A DNA stretch of 57,496 nt from Thermus altitudinis (lineage in GTDB: Bacteria; Deinococcota; Deinococci; Deinococcales; Thermaceae): the NCBI RefSeq assembly GCF_022760835.1, contig NZ_JAKTNQ010000015.1, positions 1-57,496 of the forward strand, in the 5' to 3' direction. Both the position numbers and the translations under genes were made by a program. The notes under the pieces were generated by a model. It did no database searches. It saw only the letters and a list, made by a program, of their open reading frames with translations, and was not told the DNA's origin. Below, piece after piece: positions 15,918-24,889 of this stretch. Each line of letters begins with the position of its first letter. Position 1 is the stretch's first letter.

Positions 15918-17633
15918 CTAGAACTCCTCGTCCCACTCCACAATGGTTTCGCTGGTGAGGGTGGTGGCGGAGGGTTTCTGCTCCGCAAGGGTGGCCACCT
16001 CCCTGCCCCGTTCCTTCAGAAGGCCAAACTGGGCGGCGATCCCCCTAAGCCCCGCCCCTGCTAGGGCCACCACAAGGAAGGCCGAGATACCCCAGGCCAG
16101 GTAGGGCACCAGCCCTTGGGCGATGGAGAGGTTGGCCAAAAGGCCCAGAACGGGCAGGCCCCCATACTCCGCCAGGATGGAACCCATGTAGGAGAGCCCT
16201 TCTGCCAAAATGGGGAGAGCTAGGAAGAGGAAGGCTAGTCCAAGAAGCGTCCAGTACACATTTCTACCGCCGAAGGTGATCCACCCCAAATAAAGGGGAA
16301 AGAAGGCTAGGGCCGAGGCAAGGAGGAACAACATGGCCCGGGGAATTCCCAGAAGGAAAAGCTGAAGCTGAACCTGCAAGGCGTGCCAAGGACCCAGGGA
16401 GCTTCCCAGGAGGCGTTCCTCGATTTCCTGGATTTCGCCCAGGAGGACGGTAAAGTCGACGGTGCGCAAGCCCACTGCGTTCTGCATGGCCAAGAAGAGG
16501 CGGTCGGTGCGCTCGGCCAGCTCAGGGGCGTAGGCCCCCACCACGGGATAGACCTTAAGGCGAAAGCGGCTATAGGCATAGGCGAGTTGGGTCCGGGCCC
16601 GGTTGTATTGGCCGGCTTCGGTGTAAAGCTGGGCTTGGGCCAGGCTGCTGCGCACCTCATCCAGAAGGTCCAGCCAGTTGATCAGACTGGGGATGGCCAG
16701 GCGTTGCAAAGCCTCACCCACGCGGGTGGCGGCTGGGGGATCCAGGCGGAGGAGGCTGATTTCCTCCCGAATCTCCTGAGGGAGGGCGCTTGCTGCTGGG
16801 GACACCTGGGTGGATGAAGGGGCAGGGGGAGGGGAAGCAGGCGGAGGGGTGGTGGAGGCTTTCCCTGCCGAGGAGCCGGCGGGGGGTGGTGCTGGAGCCG
16901 AAGAAGGTGGGGAGGCCACCACGGAGGAGGGGGCCGTCTGGGCTTGCAAGTGCCTTCGCCAAGCCAGGGTCTTTTCCTGGAAATCCCTTACCAAGGGACG
17001 GAAATCTTCCCCGCCCGAAACCTTAGCCAAGGCCTGGATGAAGTCCTGGGCTTTAAGGGTGCTTTGGGGGCTGTCTTGAATGACCAGGAAGCGGGCGTAA
17101 GCCCGGGCTAGGGCCAGATAGGCCTGGGGGCGGGAGGTGGCGGAAAGGGCTTGGCTCAGGTCCTCAGCCAGGAGCTGAAGGTAGACGGCTTCCATCTGGA
17201 GCCGGGCTTCCCCGGAGGGGCGGTTTTCCACCCCCTGGACCCGGGCCTGGGGCAGGCCCGTGGCCCGGATGAGCCGGCTTAGGTACTGGGGTTTTTCGGT
17301 GGCTTTGGCCTGGAAAAAGCCGTCGTAAAGGGCCTTACCCAGGAGGTGGCGCACCAGGAGAAGGCGGGCCTCGAGGTCCACCCGGCTTTGCTTGAGCACC
17401 GCCTGCCGGGCATCCTGCAGGTGCAGAAGGGTGGCGTCGCGCAACACGGGGGGAAGCCCTTCGCTTTCCTGGCGCAGAAGGCTTTGCGCCCGGTCCAGGG
17501 CGGAAAGGGCCTGGGTGGGGTTTTCCAGGCGCACCTGCCTGAGGGTTTCCTCCAGGCGGTCATAGACCTGGGGCAGGGGGGCGGCCAAGGCCACAAGGCC
17601 GAGGAACAGGGCTAGGGCCAACCATTTTTTCAT
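15918..17633 (-). CDS. Exported multi-helix membrane protein, unrecognised
   Basis: 571 residues. Signal peptide 1-18 (MKKWLALALFLGLVALAAPL), a helical region rich in repeat-like helices (~20-230), a Pro/Ser/Ala linker (~235-285), a second helical region (~290-415), then four hydrophobic helices (~420-545) and an acidic cytoplasmic tail (VEWDEEF). The middle is probably outside the cytoplasm. I do not recognise the family. The gene starts inside the stop of the Roadblock-like gene upstream (ATGA overlap), so the two proteins probably work together; the tail would be available to a cytoplasmic partner. Confidence 0.72.
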   Translation of the reverse strand: MKKWLALALFLGLVALAAPLPQVYDRLEETLRQVRLENPTQALSALDRAQSLLRQESEGLPPVLRDATLLHLQDARQAVLKQSRVDLEARLLLVRHLLGKALYDGFFQAKATEKPQYLSRLIRATGLPQARVQGVENRPSGEARLQMEAVYLQLLAEDLSQALSATSRPQAYLALARAYARFLVIQDSPQSTLKAQDFIQALAKVSGGEDFRPLVRDFQEKTLAWRRHLQAQTAPSSVVASPPSSAPAPPPAGSSAGKASTTPPPASPPPAPSSTQVSPAASALPQEIREEISLLRLDPPAATRVGEALQRLAIPSLINWLDLLDEVRSSLAQAQLYTEAGQYNRARTQLAYAYSRFRLKVYPVVGAYAPELAERTDRLFLAMQNAVGLRTVDFTVLLGEIQEIEERLLGSSLGPWHALQVQLQLFLLGIPRAMLFLLASALAFFPLYLGWITFGGRNVYWTLLGLAFLFLALPILAEGLSYMGSILAEYGGLPVLGLLANLSIAQGLVPYLAWGISAFLVVALAGAGLRGIAAQFGLLKERGREVATLAEQKPSATTLTSETIVEWDEEF

Positions 17634-18241
17634 CCGCTGACCTCCGCTAGGGATATGAGCCGCCGCAAGGCGTGGAGCAGGCGGCCGATGTTGGCTTCTT
17701 TTTTGGCCAGAAGGCCAATGTACCCCTGGGCTAGGGGTCTAAGGGCCACGATTTCCCCCTCCAGGATGGCGTAGAAGACCCCGTAGCCCTGGCGCCGGAG
17801 GAGGGGGTAGGCCAGGTCCAAGGGCACGGGTTCCCCGGAAAAAAGCTCCTCCTTACCGCTTTTTCCGGCCACCACCACCCCTGTCACCCCCTCCAGGCGG
17901 GCGAGCCTTCTCGCTAGGTCCTGGCGGGCCTGGGGGTCCTCGAGGTTCACCGCCTCCAGGGGCGGCTCTTCTTCCTCGGCTTCGGGGGCCTCAGCCTCCG
18001 CCATCGGGATAGAGGCCTGTTCCCTCCATTCCCGCGCCAGGGCCTTGAGCTCCGGGGGCATTTCCCGGAAGGGAAGAAGGCGGCTAAGCTCGGGCCAGAG
18101 GGTTTCCTCTAGAAGGCGCGCCCACCCCTCTGGGGAGGTGGGCATCCTCTGGGCCAGGGCCCGTCCCACCAGGTTTTCCGCCGCCCGGGGGGAAACATAC
18201 TGGCTTAGAACTTGCAAAAGGCTTTCCTCGTTGGACGCCAT
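17630..18241 (-). CDS. Roadblock/LC7-like cytoplasmic protein
   Basis: 203 residues, no signal peptide. Residues 1-80 are helical, ~80-95 is a Glu-rich linker, and ~100-203 look like a Roadblock/LC7 (MglB-like) domain: RLARLEGVTGVVVAGKSGKE, then PLLRRQGYGVFYAILEGEIV and GYIGLLAKKEANIGRLLHAL, with the final long helix ending RRLISLAEVSG. Such domains bind small Ras-like GTPases and regulate polarity or motility. No GTPase gene lies nearby. The domain call is from pattern, not search. It is the first gene of a unit with the membrane protein that follows. Confidence 0.62.
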   Translation of the reverse strand: MASNEESLLQVLSQYVSPRAAENLVGRALAQRMPTSPEGWARLLEETLWPELSRLLPFREMPPELKALAREWREQASIPMAEAEAPEAEEEEPPLEAVNLEDPQARQDLARRLARLEGVTGVVVAGKSGKEELFSGEPVPLDLAYPLLRRQGYGVFYAILEGEIVALRPLAQGYIGLLAKKEANIGRLLHALRRLISLAEVSG

Positions 18242-18259
18242 AGGAGGACACCCTGGGGC

Positions 18260-18288
18260 TTGCCAATCTGCCCTTCAGAGTGTACCAT
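18260..18288 (+). promoter_or_regulatory. Promoter of the tRNA-Gln/Glu/Glu cluster
   Basis: TTGCCA (18260-18265), a 17-bp spacer and TACCAT (18283-18288) lie 32 bases before the first tRNA. Confidence 0.65.
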
Positions 18289-18320
18289 AACCTCTGCCCG
18301 AGGGATCGGGCAAGCGCCGC

Positions 18321-18394
18321 TGGGGTGTCGTCTAACGGCAGGACAGCGGACTCTGGATCCGCCGGTCGTGGTTCGAGTCCACGCACCCCAGCCA
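18321..18394 (+). tRNA. tRNA-Gln (anticodon CTG)
   Basis: 74 nt including an encoded CCA. The acceptor stem is TGGGGTG with CACCCCA (a U1-A72 pair, typical of glutamine tRNA). The anticodon loop CTCTGGA has CTG at positions 34-36 and reads CAG; the T arm holds GGTTCGAGTCC. It leads a three-tRNA cluster. Confidence 0.96.
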
Positions 18395-18400
18395 AAACTT

Positions 18401-18475
18401 GGCCCCATCGACTAGTGGTTAGGTCACCGCCCTTTCAAGGCGGCGGCGGGGGTTCGAGTCCCCCTGGGGTCACCA
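18401..18475 (+). tRNA. tRNA-Glu (anticodon TTC)
   Basis: 75 nt with encoded CCA. The acceptor stem is GGCCCCA with TGGGGTC (one G-U). The anticodon stem CCGCC/GGCGG encloses loop CTTTCAA with TTC, reading GAA. It is six bases after tRNA-Gln. Confidence 0.96.
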
Positions 18476-18496
18476 GAAGCAGTCCGAGCCGCGCAT

Positions 18497-18572
18497 GGCC
18501 CCATCGTCTAGAGGCCTAGGACACGGCCCTCTCAAGGCCGAGACGGGGGTTCGAATCCCCCTGGGGTCACCA
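18497..18572 (+). tRNA. tRNA-Glu (anticodon CTC)
   Basis: 76 nt with encoded CCA. The acceptor stem is identical to that of the preceding tRNA-Glu. The anticodon loop CTCTCAA contains CTC, reading GAG. The near-identical bodies of the two Glu tRNAs suggest a local duplication followed by an anticodon change. Confidence 0.96.
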
Positions 18573-18650
18573 GATGCGGCTCGGATTGCTTTTGCCCCGG
18601 GCTGGATTTCCCTTGACTTGCGCCCCGGGGTTGGGGGAAACTGGGTGGGC

Positions 18651-18679
18651 TATACCCCCACTGGGTATGTGGGGGTGTA
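18651..18679 (+). repeat. Inverted repeat in the trxB upstream region
   Basis: An 11-bp inverted repeat, TATACCCCCAC and GTGGGGGTGTA (one G-U), with a seven-base loop lies 24 bases before the trxB ATG and before its ribosome-binding site. It has no T tract, so it is more likely an operator or leader hairpin than a terminator. Confidence 0.55.
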
Positions 18680-18703
18680 CCCTAGGTGAAGAAGGAGGAA
18701 TCC

Positions 18704-19681
18704 ATGGAGTTCACCCTCACTGGGCTTGCGAGAAGCGGTGAAAAGGAGGAGCGGTACGACGTGGTCATCATCGGGGGGGGGCCTGCGGGCCTTACCGCGG
18801 GGATTTACGCCGGGCGGGCCCAGCTCAAGACCGTCATCCTGGAAAAAGGCCTCCCCGGGGGGCAGATCGCCCAGACCGACGAGGTGGAGAACTACCCGGG
18901 TTTTCCCGAGGGCATCTCCGGGCCGGAGTTGGCCAGCCGCATGGTGCAGCAGGCGGAGAAGTTTGGGGCCCGGATCGTCATGGATGAGGTCCTGGGCCTC
19001 GAGGCCCAGGACGGGGGCTTTCTGGTGCGGGGGTTTGAGCGGGCCTACTTCGGGCGCGTGGTCATCATCGCCACCGGCGCCAATCCCAGGAAGCTCGGGG
19101 TGCCCGGAGAGGAGAAGTTCTATGGCCGGGGGGTTTCCACCTGCGCCACCTGCGACGGCTTCTTCTACCGCGAAAAGGAGGTGGTGGTGGTGGGCGGCGG
19201 GGATGCGGCAGTGGAGGAGGGGCTTTTCCTCACCAAGTTTGCCCGCAAGGTGACCCTGGTCCACCGCCGGGATGAGCTAAGGGCTAACAAGGTGGCCCAG
19301 GCCCGGGCTTTCCAGAACCCCAAGATGCACTTCCTCTTCTCCCATATCGTCACCGAGGTGTTAGGGGAGGAGCAGGTCACGGGGGTCAGGCTCAAGAACC
19401 TAAAGACCGGGGAAGAGTACGTCTACCCCACGGACGGGGTCTTCGTCTTTATCGGCCACGAGCCCAACACCTCCTTCCTCAAGGGGGTGGTAGAGCTAAG
19501 GCCCGACGGCTACGTGGCGGTGCGGGACGAGGTCTTCACCTCGGTGCCCGGGATCTTCGCCGCCGGGGACGTGGCCGACCCCATCTACCGCCAGCTCACC
19601 ACCAGCGTGGGGGCGGGTACCCGGGCGGCCATGATGGCGGAGCGTTACCTGGCGGAGGCCCAGGAGAAGGTGAAACCCTAG
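18704..19681 (+). CDS. trxB: Thioredoxin reductase
   Basis: 325 residues from the ATG at 18704, chosen over a GTG at 18686 because AAGGAGG (18692-18698) is correctly placed for it. The flavoenzyme passes electrons from NADPH or NADH to thioredoxin. It has the FAD motif [20 protein letters not shown], the redox pair in [10 protein letters not shown], the nucleotide motif [17 protein letters not shown], and the C-terminal FAD motif [15 protein letters not shown]. An inverted repeat lies in the leader. The next gene starts eight bases after the stop. Confidence 0.95.
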   Translation: MEFTLTGLARSGEKEERYDVVIIGGGPAGLTAGIYAGRAQLKTVILEKGLPGGQIAQTDEVENYPGFPEGISGPELASRMVQQAEKFGARIVMDEVLGLEAQDGGFLVRGFERAYFGRVVIIATGANPRKLGVPGEEKFYGRGVSTCATCDGFFYREKEVVVVGGGDAAVEEGLFLTKFARKVTLVHRRDELRANKVAQARAFQNPKMHFLFSHIVTEVLGEEQVTGVRLKNLKTGEEYVYPTDGVFVFIGHEPNTSFLKGVVELRPDGYVAVRDEVFTSVPGIFAAGDVADPIYRQLTTSVGAGTRAAMMAERYLAEAQEKVKP

Positions 19682-19689
19682 GGCTTAGG

Positions 19690-20946
19690 GTGCGGGGCCT
19701 TGGCCTGGTGGGGCTTTTCCTTTGGGGCTTGGGCCTAGCCCAAGCCCTACCCGGGGGGTCCTTGGCCCAAGCCCCCACCTTGTATCTTCCCCTGGACGAC
19801 CGTCCTCCCAACTGGGCTCCTTGCACTTGGGGCTTGGTGGTCTGTCCTCCCAAGGGGGCCTACCGGGGGTCCATGGGGGCCAACTTGGAAGCCCTGCGGG
19901 CTTGGCTTCTTGCCAACCCGGGGAGGAGGCTGGTGGCCAGCTTGGATGTCCTAGCCTATGGAGGCCTCCTGCAAAGCCGCCACCTGGCCTTGCGGGCCGA
20001 GGAGGCCCTAGTCCGGCTCGGCCCTTTGCTTTCCTGGAAGGTCCGGTATGGAGGGGAGCTTTTCCTCTTTGGGGTGGTGCCCCGGTGGGACGCTACCAGA
20101 AGGGAAAGGAACCTGGCTGTGTTGCAGGCCTTGAACCCTTGGGCGAGACTTCCTGGGGTCTACCTAGAGGCGGTTTGGGACGACGCCCTGAGGAACTCCC
20201 CGGCCCCCAAAGAGGCTAAGGCCCTTTCCTACCCCAGCCGTCCGGGGGCGGACGAGGCGGGGCAGGTCCTCCTCCTAAGGGCTTTGAGGCCGGGCCTTAA
20301 GGTGGCGGTGGTCTACGAGGAGGAGGCCCTGGAGGGGCGCACTACCCCCTATGAGGGCCTACCCTTGCGGGATACGGTGACCGGGGTGCTCCAGAGCGCC
20401 CTTGCCCAAAGGGTTTCCCTGGAAGAGGGGCCCGACCTGGTCCTTTACGTTTACGGGGGCCGGAATCCCCGCAGGGCTACCCAGGACCTCCTCCGCCTCA
20501 TGCCCCGCTTTCCCCTGGCCCTAGCGGATCTTTCCCGGGTGAACCGGGGGGATCCGGGCCTCATGACCTACCTGGAGGGCTTGGGACTTTTGGCTCGCCT
20601 CGCCGCCTATGCCGCCTGGGGCACCCCGGCCAACAACCTGGGGAGCGCCCTGGCCCAAGGAGGGCTTTTCCTGGGGGACCAAGAAGGCCGGCTTAGGCGC
20701 TTGGCCGAGGCTTGGTTCGCCTACTGGTGGGGGGAGGTGGGCCGCCCCTGGGTGCGGGCCCGTTTCCCCGAGCCCTTGCCCCAGGAGGCCCAAGGGGTGG
20801 GGGCCCTTTGGGCTTATCCGGAGCTGGATGGGTATCGGGTGGAGCTACGGGGTTTGCGCTTTCCTTGGGCTAGGGCTTTTGAGGCGGAGGCCATCGTAGA
20901 CCTCGTCCCCCCTTCGGCGTTTGGGTCCCGCCAGCTGGTAGAGTGA
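19690..20946 (+). CDS. DUF4127 family protein, exported
   Basis: 418 residues, GTG start, N-terminal signal (RGLGLVGLFLWGLGLAQA). Landmarks that match DUF4127 are LYLPLDDRPPNWAP near 30, VASLDVLAYGGLLQSRHL near 80, GADEAGQVLLLRAL near 185, LADLSRVNRGD near 278 and TPANNLGSALAQGG near 315. The family has no established function; acidic and Asn motifs suggest an enzyme, possibly on envelope polymers, but that is inference. Its stop overlaps the region of the next gene's possible GTG start, so the three genes from trxB onward may be one transcript. Confidence 0.82.
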   Translation: MRGLGLVGLFLWGLGLAQALPGGSLAQAPTLYLPLDDRPPNWAPCTWGLVVCPPKGAYRGSMGANLEALRAWLLANPGRRLVASLDVLAYGGLLQSRHLALRAEEALVRLGPLLSWKVRYGGELFLFGVVPRWDATRRERNLAVLQALNPWARLPGVYLEAVWDDALRNSPAPKEAKALSYPSRPGADEAGQVLLLRALRPGLKVAVVYEEEALEGRTTPYEGLPLRDTVTGVLQSALAQRVSLEEGPDLVLYVYGGRNPRRATQDLLRLMPRFPLALADLSRVNRGDPGLMTYLEGLGLLARLAAYAAWGTPANNLGSALAQGGLFLGDQEGRLRRLAEAWFAYWWGEVGRPWVRARFPEPLPQEAQGVGALWAYPELDGYRVELRGLRFPWARAFEAEAIVDLVPPSAFGSRQLVE

Positions 20947-20954
20947 GGGGCGTT

Positions 20955-22562
20955 ATGACCCCCGGTCAGCCGGAAGAGCCCCAGGGCGTGGGTCTTAAGG
21001 AGCGGGAGCTATGGCGCCTCCAGGCCTTAGCCGAGGCCTGGCGCCTCCTGGCCCCCTTGGAGCGGCCGGAGGAGGTGTACCGGGCCGTGGTGGAAACCGC
21101 CAAAAGGGCCACGCGGGCCGTCTCCGTTCTCCTCTTTCTCCACCGTCCCCAGGAGGATGTGCTGGAGCTGGTGGCGGCCGCGGGCCTCAGCCAGGACAAG
21201 GTGGGCATCAGGCTTCCCCGGGGGCAAGGGGTTTCCTGGGCGGTGCTGGAGAGGGGAGAACCCCTTTACTTGGCGGATGTGACCCGGGATGCGCGGGTGG
21301 TGTTCCTCTCGGGTAAGCCCCAACCAGGGGCCTACCTGGGCGTGCCCTTGCGGGATGCCCAGGGCCGGGTTTTTGGGGTGCTTTCCATGGATACCGCCGG
21401 CGGAGTAGGGGAGATTCTGCCCGAGGAGGAGGCCTGGGTCCAGGCTCTGGCGGAAGCGGCGGGGTTGGTCTTGGCCCGGATAGAGGCCCTGGAAAAGGCT
21501 AGGGTGGAGGCCGGGCGGGCCCAGGCTCTTCTGGAACTTTCCTTGGCCTTGGAGGCTACCCGGGACCCTTTGGCCATGGCCCAGGAGGCCCTGGAGACCC
21601 TCCTCCGCCTGACCCCTTACCATGCGGGGGCCCTTTACCTTTTTCAGGAGGGAAGGGTGCGACCTGCGGTGTTGGCGGGGCGCTACCCAGGGGACTTTCC
21701 CCGGCTTTACGAGGAGCATCCCATCCGCTTTGGGCAAGGGCTCCTGGGCCATCCCAGGCTTTGGGAAGGGCCGGTGTACGTGGAGGACTATACCCGTTTT
21801 CCCGGGGCCTTAAGGCCCTATGCGGAAAAGGGGCTTCGTTCTGCCCTTCTGGTGTCCCTTAAGCCTGAAGGTAGGCGGTACGGGGTACTGGCCCTGGGCT
21901 CGTTTTGGGAGGTGGTGCCCTACTCTTCTGAGGACGAAAAGGTCTTGCGCCTGGTGGCCCGTAGGCTCGAGGAGGCCTTGGAGCGCCTATCCCACATTAA
22001 GGCCTTAAGCCATACCCGGGAGGCGGCCCTTATGGCCTTGGCTCGGGTCCTGGAATACCGGGACCTGGAGACCAAGGGGCATACGGAGCGGGTGGTGGAG
22101 CTCTCCTTGCGCTTGGGTCGGTCGGTGGGGTTTCCCGACCTGGAGGGCCTCCGCCTGGGCGCCTACTTCCACGACCTGGGCAAGCTGGCCCTGCCCGACG
22201 AGGTTTTGCGCAAGCCCGCAGCCCTTTCCACCGGGGAGTGGCGGGTGGTCAAGACCCACCCTGAGGTGGGCCTAGAGATCCTCAGGAGCCTTCCCTTTTT
22301 GCCAAAGACCGCCTTGAACGTGGTCCTCTACCACCATGAACGGTGGGACGGTTCGGGGTACCCCAAAGGGCTTAGGGGGGAGGAAATCCCCTTAGAGGCC
22401 CGCATCTTTGCGGTGGCGGATGTCTACGATGCCCTCATTTCCGAAAGGCCCTATAAACGGGCCTGGGCGCCGGAGGAGGCTAGGGAGGAGCTTAGGAAAC
22501 AAGCCGGCAGAACCTTGGACCCCAGGCTGGTGGCTGCTTTCCTCCAGCTTCTGGAAGACTAG
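20955..22562 (+). CDS. Tandem GAF domain HD-GYP c-di-GMP phosphodiesterase
   Basis: 535 residues from the ATG at 20955 (an in-frame GTG at 20943 overlapping the upstream stop is an alternative). Two GAF domains lie at ~30-180 and ~195-345. An HD-GYP domain fills the C-terminus: LEYRDLETKGHTERVVELS, GAYFHDLGKLALPDEVLRK with the HD pair, VVLYHHERWDGSGYPKGL with the GYP motif, and ARIFAVADVYDALISERPYK. Such proteins hydrolyse cyclic di-GMP in response to a ligand or redox signal sensed by GAF. The catalytic residues appear intact. It has no membrane helix. Confidence 0.92.
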   Translation: MTPGQPEEPQGVGLKERELWRLQALAEAWRLLAPLERPEEVYRAVVETAKRATRAVSVLLFLHRPQEDVLELVAAAGLSQDKVGIRLPRGQGVSWAVLERGEPLYLADVTRDARVVFLSGKPQPGAYLGVPLRDAQGRVFGVLSMDTAGGVGEILPEEEAWVQALAEAAGLVLARIEALEKARVEAGRAQALLELSLALEATRDPLAMAQEALETLLRLTPYHAGALYLFQEGRVRPAVLAGRYPGDFPRLYEEHPIRFGQGLLGHPRLWEGPVYVEDYTRFPGALRPYAEKGLRSALLVSLKPEGRRYGVLALGSFWEVVPYSSEDEKVLRLVARRLEEALERLSHIKALSHTREAALMALARVLEYRDLETKGHTERVVELSLRLGRSVGFPDLEGLRLGAYFHDLGKLALPDEVLRKPAALSTGEWRVVKTHPEVGLEILRSLPFLPKTALNVVLYHHERWDGSGYPKGLRGEEIPLEARIFAVADVYDALISERPYKRAWAPEEAREELRKQAGRTLDPRLVAAFLQLLED

Positions 22563-22591
22563 CCCTTTACCCCTCGCGCGGGGGTAAGGGG
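22563..22591. terminator. Hairpin between convergent HD-GYP gene and glmS
   Basis: An 11-bp stem (CCCTTTACCCC with GGGGTAAGGGG, one T-G) and a seven-base loop fill the gap between the two stops. No T tract is present, but the location suggests a two-way transcription barrier. Confidence 0.55.
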
Positions 22592-22609
22592 CGGCCATCC
22601 GGGGTCCCG

Positions 22610-24424
<1,815 letters not shown>

Positions 24425-24479
24425 AAAGCTCCCCTTCGGGTGGCGCAAGGCCTACCCGCTGACTTCTCTTTTGCGCCCT

Positions 24480-24643
24480 GCCCCTCGGTTGTCCCCAGTG
24501 GGGCTTTCCCTTAGGGCTCTTCCCAGGCGGGCGGGGCGGGCACACCCCGGGCGGCATCCGCGGATTCCTCGACCTTTCCCGGTTTCCCGGTTATCCCCTT
24601 TAGGGGTCCGCCACCTCGTCAGGCCTCTTCGGCCCCCTGCGCT
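24480..24643 (-). ncRNA. Candidate glmS ribozyme-riboswitch in the glmS leader
   Basis: On the minus strand the glmS leader matches the glmS ribozyme order of motifs. A|GCGC (predicted cleavage between 24643 and 24642) is followed by a short P2 hairpin (GGGGGCC...GGCC), UGACGAGGUGG, a P2.1-like region with UCGA, and GCGGAUG. A stem UGGCGG/CCGCC encloses that central part, then CGGGG/CCCCG as P3, and a GCCCC...GGGGC stem containing GGACAA as P4. The GCG before GAUG can pair with CGC after the cleavage site, as in P2.2. About 33 extra bases forming two small hairpins are inserted before UCGA. The exact ends are estimated. Confidence 0.72.
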
Positions 24644-24702
24644 TCCCGCCTTCCTACCATCTGGCTAGGATTTTTCCTGCCTTCCCACCTCCCCTCCGGG
24701 GG

Positions 24703-24708
24703 AGTATA
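24703..24708 (-). promoter_or_regulatory. -10 box for the glmS transcript
   Basis: Minus-strand TATACT about 60 bases upstream of the predicted ribozyme cleavage site; no clear -35. It is back to back with the slpA promoter, 22 bp away. Confidence 0.4.
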
Positions 24709-24730
24709 GCAAACCTTAAGGCCGGGGTGC

Positions 24731-24760
24731 TTGACAAGATCCGGGTGAGGCTTTTATGAT
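24731..24760 (+). promoter_or_regulatory. slpA promoter
   Basis: TTGACA (24731-24736), an 18-bp spacer and TATGAT (24755-24760): the best -35/-10 pair in the window, as expected for the most abundant envelope protein. Confidence 0.8.
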
Positions 24761-24766
24761 AGCACC

Positions 24767-24889
24767 GGACGCAAGGCAGAAAAAGTTTCGCCGTTGGTCT
24801 TGCGTCCCGGAAGGCGCCCTTTGGGGAGGAAACGCGGAAACTCGCCCAAAATGGCGCTTCCCGAAACCCTAAAGGGGGTGTAAGGAAGT
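24767..24889 (+). promoter_or_regulatory. Structured slpA mRNA leader
   Basis: About 123 untranslated bases separate the predicted start site from the slpA ATG. They hold a perfect 9-bp inverted repeat, GGACGCAAG (24767-24775) with CTTGCGTCC (24799-24807), and a second imperfect one, GGAAGGCGCC (24809-24818) with GGCGCTTCC (24853-24861). A TAAGGA stretch precedes the ATG. In T. thermophilus the slpA leader is of similar length and is reported to take part in autoregulation by SlpA, so the same role is likely here. Confidence 0.7.

Noticed and set aside
18321-18572. tRNA cluster as an integration site with a mobile element
   Set aside because: No integrase, no repeated tRNA 3' end and no foreign-looking genes on either side; the similarity of the two Glu tRNAs is explained by duplication.
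24425-24480. Small ORFs in the glmS leader (for example a 65-codon frame upstream)
   Set aside because: Composition is random-like and the region is better explained as structured RNA.
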